DNA from: Bacillota bacterium
GTDB lineage: Bacteria; Bacillota; Clostridia; Tissierellales; Peptoniphilaceae
DNA: 7,394 bases
Direction: 5' to 3'
NCBI GenBank assembly: GCA_023394215.1
Contig: JAEXBH010000130.1
Span: forward strand, 1-7,394
Shown: positions 5,695-7,394 of the stretch, piece after piece
How positions within the stretch are numbered: position 1 is the stretch's first letter
How the letters are laid out: each line of letters starts with the position of its first letter
Program-made: the position numbers and the translations under genes
Notes under the pieces: model-generated
Told to the model about the DNA's origin: nothing
The model's input: only the letters and a program-made list of their open reading frames with translations
Databases searched by the model: none

Positions 5695-6969
5695 CTAATA
5701 TCCGGGCTTTTCCAATAATTTAAACATGTTTTTCTTATATTCTTCAACACCCGGTTGATCAAAAGGATTTACTCCCAAAACATATCCCGAAACTCCAACG
5801 CCGTATTCAAAGAAATAGAATAATCTTCCAAGATTATATTCATCTATTCTTTCAAGCTCTAAAATAACATTAGGTACCCTACCTGTCACATGGGCCTGTA
5901 CTGTAGCTTCTGAGGCTATTTTATTTACATAACTCATAGTTTTTCCTACAAGATAGTTCAAGCCGTCAAGATCATCCTTATCAGCCTTAATTTCTATATC
6001 ATGCTTAACCTCTTTTACCAAAACAAGGGTTTCAAAAATATTTTTAGGTCCATCCTGAATAATTTGTCCCAAAGAATGTAAATCTGTTGTAAAACCTACA
6101 CTTACAGGTAAAAGTCCCTTTTCGGACTTGCCTTCACTTTCCCCATACAACTGCTTCCACCATTCAGAAATATTTCTTAACTTAGGCTCATAATTTACAA
6201 GTATTTCAACTTCCTTGCCCTGCCTATATAAGATATTTCTGATTGCGACATATTTTAAACAATCGTTGTCTTCAAAAGACTTATTCATATAATCGTCTCT
6301 TGCGTCTTGAGCTCCCTTCATAAGAGCATCTATATCAAGCCCCGCAACCGCTATAGGAAGTAAACCCACAGCTGTCAATACGGAAAATCTTCCCCCGACA
6401 TCATCCGGTACAACAAAGGTTTCATAACCCATGTTATCGGCTAAGGTCTTTAAAGCCCCTCTTGCCTTATCCGTAGTTGCATAAATCCTTGTTTTAGCTT
6501 CTTCCAAACCGTATCTTTCTTCCAATAATTCTTTAAATATTCTAAAAGCTATAGCCGGTTCTGTTGTGGTTCCTGACTTTGAAATAACATTTATCGAAAA
6601 ATCCTTATCCTTCAAATACTCCATAAGTTCAAATGTTTCAACAGATGAAAGATGATTGCCCACAAAAATCACTTCCGGTTTTTTCTTTTCATAGGAATTA
6701 AGCAAGGCATCCATGGCAGCCTTAGCCCCAAGATATGATCCTCCTATACCTATGGCAACCAAAACGTCGGAATCCTTCCTGATTTTCTCAGCCGCTTTCT
6801 TAATCCTTGCAAATTCTTCCTTGTCGTAGTTAACAGGCAGATCTATCCACCCTAAAAACTCATTTCCTTTTCCCTGTCTGCTCTTCAACAACCTGTCAGC
6901 ACTTAGAATTTCTTCCTTTATGGCTGATAGGTCCTTTTCAAAAAAGCTGTTTGCCAAATTAATTTTCAT
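5695..6969 (-). CDS. pgi: Glucose-6-phosphate isomerase
   Basis: Cytoplasmic glycolytic and gluconeogenic enzyme interconverting glucose 6-phosphate and fructose 6-phosphate. It has 424 residues, somewhat shorter than Bacillus Pgi (about 450) but with every key block. The N-terminal sugar-isomerase domain holds [12 protein letters not shown] at 74-85 and the phosphate-binding [10 protein letters not shown] at 130-139. PGI signature 1 is [14 protein letters not shown] at 189-202. The catalytic region has GESEGK at 276-281 (general base probably E277) and H298 (TDLHSLGQ). PGI signature 2 is [18 protein letters not shown] at 395-412, with K412 as the conserved C-terminal lysine. The ATG at 6969 overlaps the stop of the SpoIIE-type phosphatase gene as ATGA, and AAGGGGG lies just upstream, so both genes are probably translated from one message. 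pgpA follows 10 bases after the stop codon. Confidence 0.97.
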   Translation of the reverse strand: MKINLANSFFEKDLSAIKEEILSADRLLKSRQGKGNEFLGWIDLPVNYDKEEFARIKKAAEKIRKDSDVLVAIGIGGSYLGAKAAMDALLNSYEKKKPEVIFVGNHLSSVETFELMEYLKDKDFSINVISKSGTTTEPAIAFRIFKELLEERYGLEEAKTRIYATTDKARGALKTLADNMGYETFVVPDDVGGRFSVLTAVGLLPIAVAGLDIDALMKGAQDARDDYMNKSFEDNDCLKYVAIRNILYRQGKEVEILVNYEPKLRNISEWWKQLYGESEGKSEKGLLPVSVGFTTDLHSLGQIIQDGPKNIFETLVLVKEVKHDIEIKADKDDLDGLNYLVGKTMSYVNKIASEATVQAHVTGRVPNVILELERIDEYNLGRLFYFFEYGVGVSGYVLGVNPFDQPGVEEYKKNMFKLLEKPGY

Positions 6970-7394
6970 TTTTTCCCCCTTATATCTAAATATAAAATAG
7001 CAACATCGTCCTTTTGTTCCAAATATCTATATGAATCAAGATGTTTCAAAAGCTCTTTAACAAAAGCCTTCTCTCCCTTGTTCTTTTTTACCCATTCCAA
7101 GAGCCTTTCCTCTCCAAAAAACTCCCCCTCCTGATTTGCAGTTTCAAGCAAACCGTCGGTATAAAGCAAAATCTTATCCCCTTCTATAATATCAAGCTCT
7201 CTTTCAACATAATCCAAATCCGGAAAAATCGATGATATAAACCTGCCTTTGTTTCTCATATATGCCTGCCTGTTTTTATTAAAGAGTATAGGCATACAAT
7301 TGTGACCCGCATTTACATATATTATCTTATCTTTCGGCAAATCAATCAACATATAATCTATGGTAAAATACTGACTTGCATCCAAGCCAAGCTC
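6966..7394 (-). CDS. SpoIIE/PP2C-type serine phosphatase, C-terminal part (5' end cut by window)
   Basis: C-terminal 142 codons of a PP2C-like phosphatase of the SpoIIE/RsbU/RsbP family; the frame is open to the right edge. The visible part is the second half of the catalytic domain. It has [19 protein letters not shown], the NAGHN turn, the metal-binding [13 protein letters not shown], the family-typical GEFFGEERL, and the closing [12 protein letters not shown], whose aspartates bind metal. Such enzymes dephosphorylate anti-sigma-factor antagonists (SpoIIAA/RsbV-like) in partner-switching pathways. Here the target and any N-terminal sensor or membrane domain lie outside the window. The apparent TTG start at 7385 is not believed, because E-L-G precedes it in frame and the catalytic domain is incomplete. 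The gene overlaps pgi by four bases, an unusual partner for a regulatory phosphatase. Confidence 0.88.
   Translation of the reverse strand, partial: ELGLDASQYFTIDYMLIDLPKDKIIYVNAGHNCMPILFNKNRQAYMRNKGRFISSIFPDLDYVERELDIIEGDKILLYTDGLLETANQEGEFFGEERLLEWVKKNKGEKAFVKELLKHLDSYRYLEQKDDVAILYLDIRGKK

Noticed and set aside
5685..5762. N-terminal extension of pgpA into pgi
   Set aside because: The AGGAGG site is correctly placed for the ATG at 5684, and the family's homology begins after that point.

Overview
The window is AT-rich, with strong AGGAGG-type ribosome binding sites, ATGA gene overlaps and Bacillota-type protein families: two-subunit L-serine dehydratase, short glucose-6-phosphate isomerase, YutG-like PgpA, and RNase H with an N-terminal hybrid-binding domain. 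This suggests a low-GC, probably anaerobic Bacillota (Clostridia/Tissierellia type, for example a Peptoniphilaceae relative). The genus cannot be fixed from the sequence alone.

Layout. Seven of the eight genes lie on the minus strand, in three transcription units; only mscL is on the plus strand. (1) At the left edge is sdaAB, the beta subunit of iron-sulfur L-serine dehydratase, cut off a few residues before its end. It has a clear sigma-A promoter. (2) A three-gene minus-strand unit reads, in transcription order: a divergent ANT(6)-like nucleotidyltransferase-fold protein, a secreted D-Ala-D-Ala carboxypeptidase and a Cof-type HAD phosphatase. The first two overlap by ATGA and the third follows after 14 bases. 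The unit appears to end about 270 bases past the last stop, at a G.U-rich hairpin with a U tract. (3) mscL diverges from that unit. The shared intergenic region holds the mscL promoter and a perfect 10-bp inverted repeat that looks like an operator. (4) A bidirectional 23-bp terminator separates mscL from a converging minus-strand unit: SpoIIE/PP2C phosphatase (5' end outside the window), pgi, pgpA and rnhA. These genes are tightly coupled: ATGA overlap, 10-base gap, one-base TAATG overlap.

Most of the window is housekeeping: glycolysis, serine catabolism, phospholipid synthesis, RNA-DNA hybrid removal, cell wall trimming and osmotic protection. The most unusual item is the ANT(6)-like protein. 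Its C-terminal half matches streptomycin adenylyltransferases well, but all three catalytic acidic positions and the GSR nucleotide-binding motif appear to be replaced. It therefore looks like a retained non-catalytic homologue, translationally coupled to a cell-wall enzyme. The second point of interest is the 439-base gap between sdaAB and the HAD gene, which holds a less AT-rich stretch ending in the hairpin. No complete unknown multi-gene system is visible.
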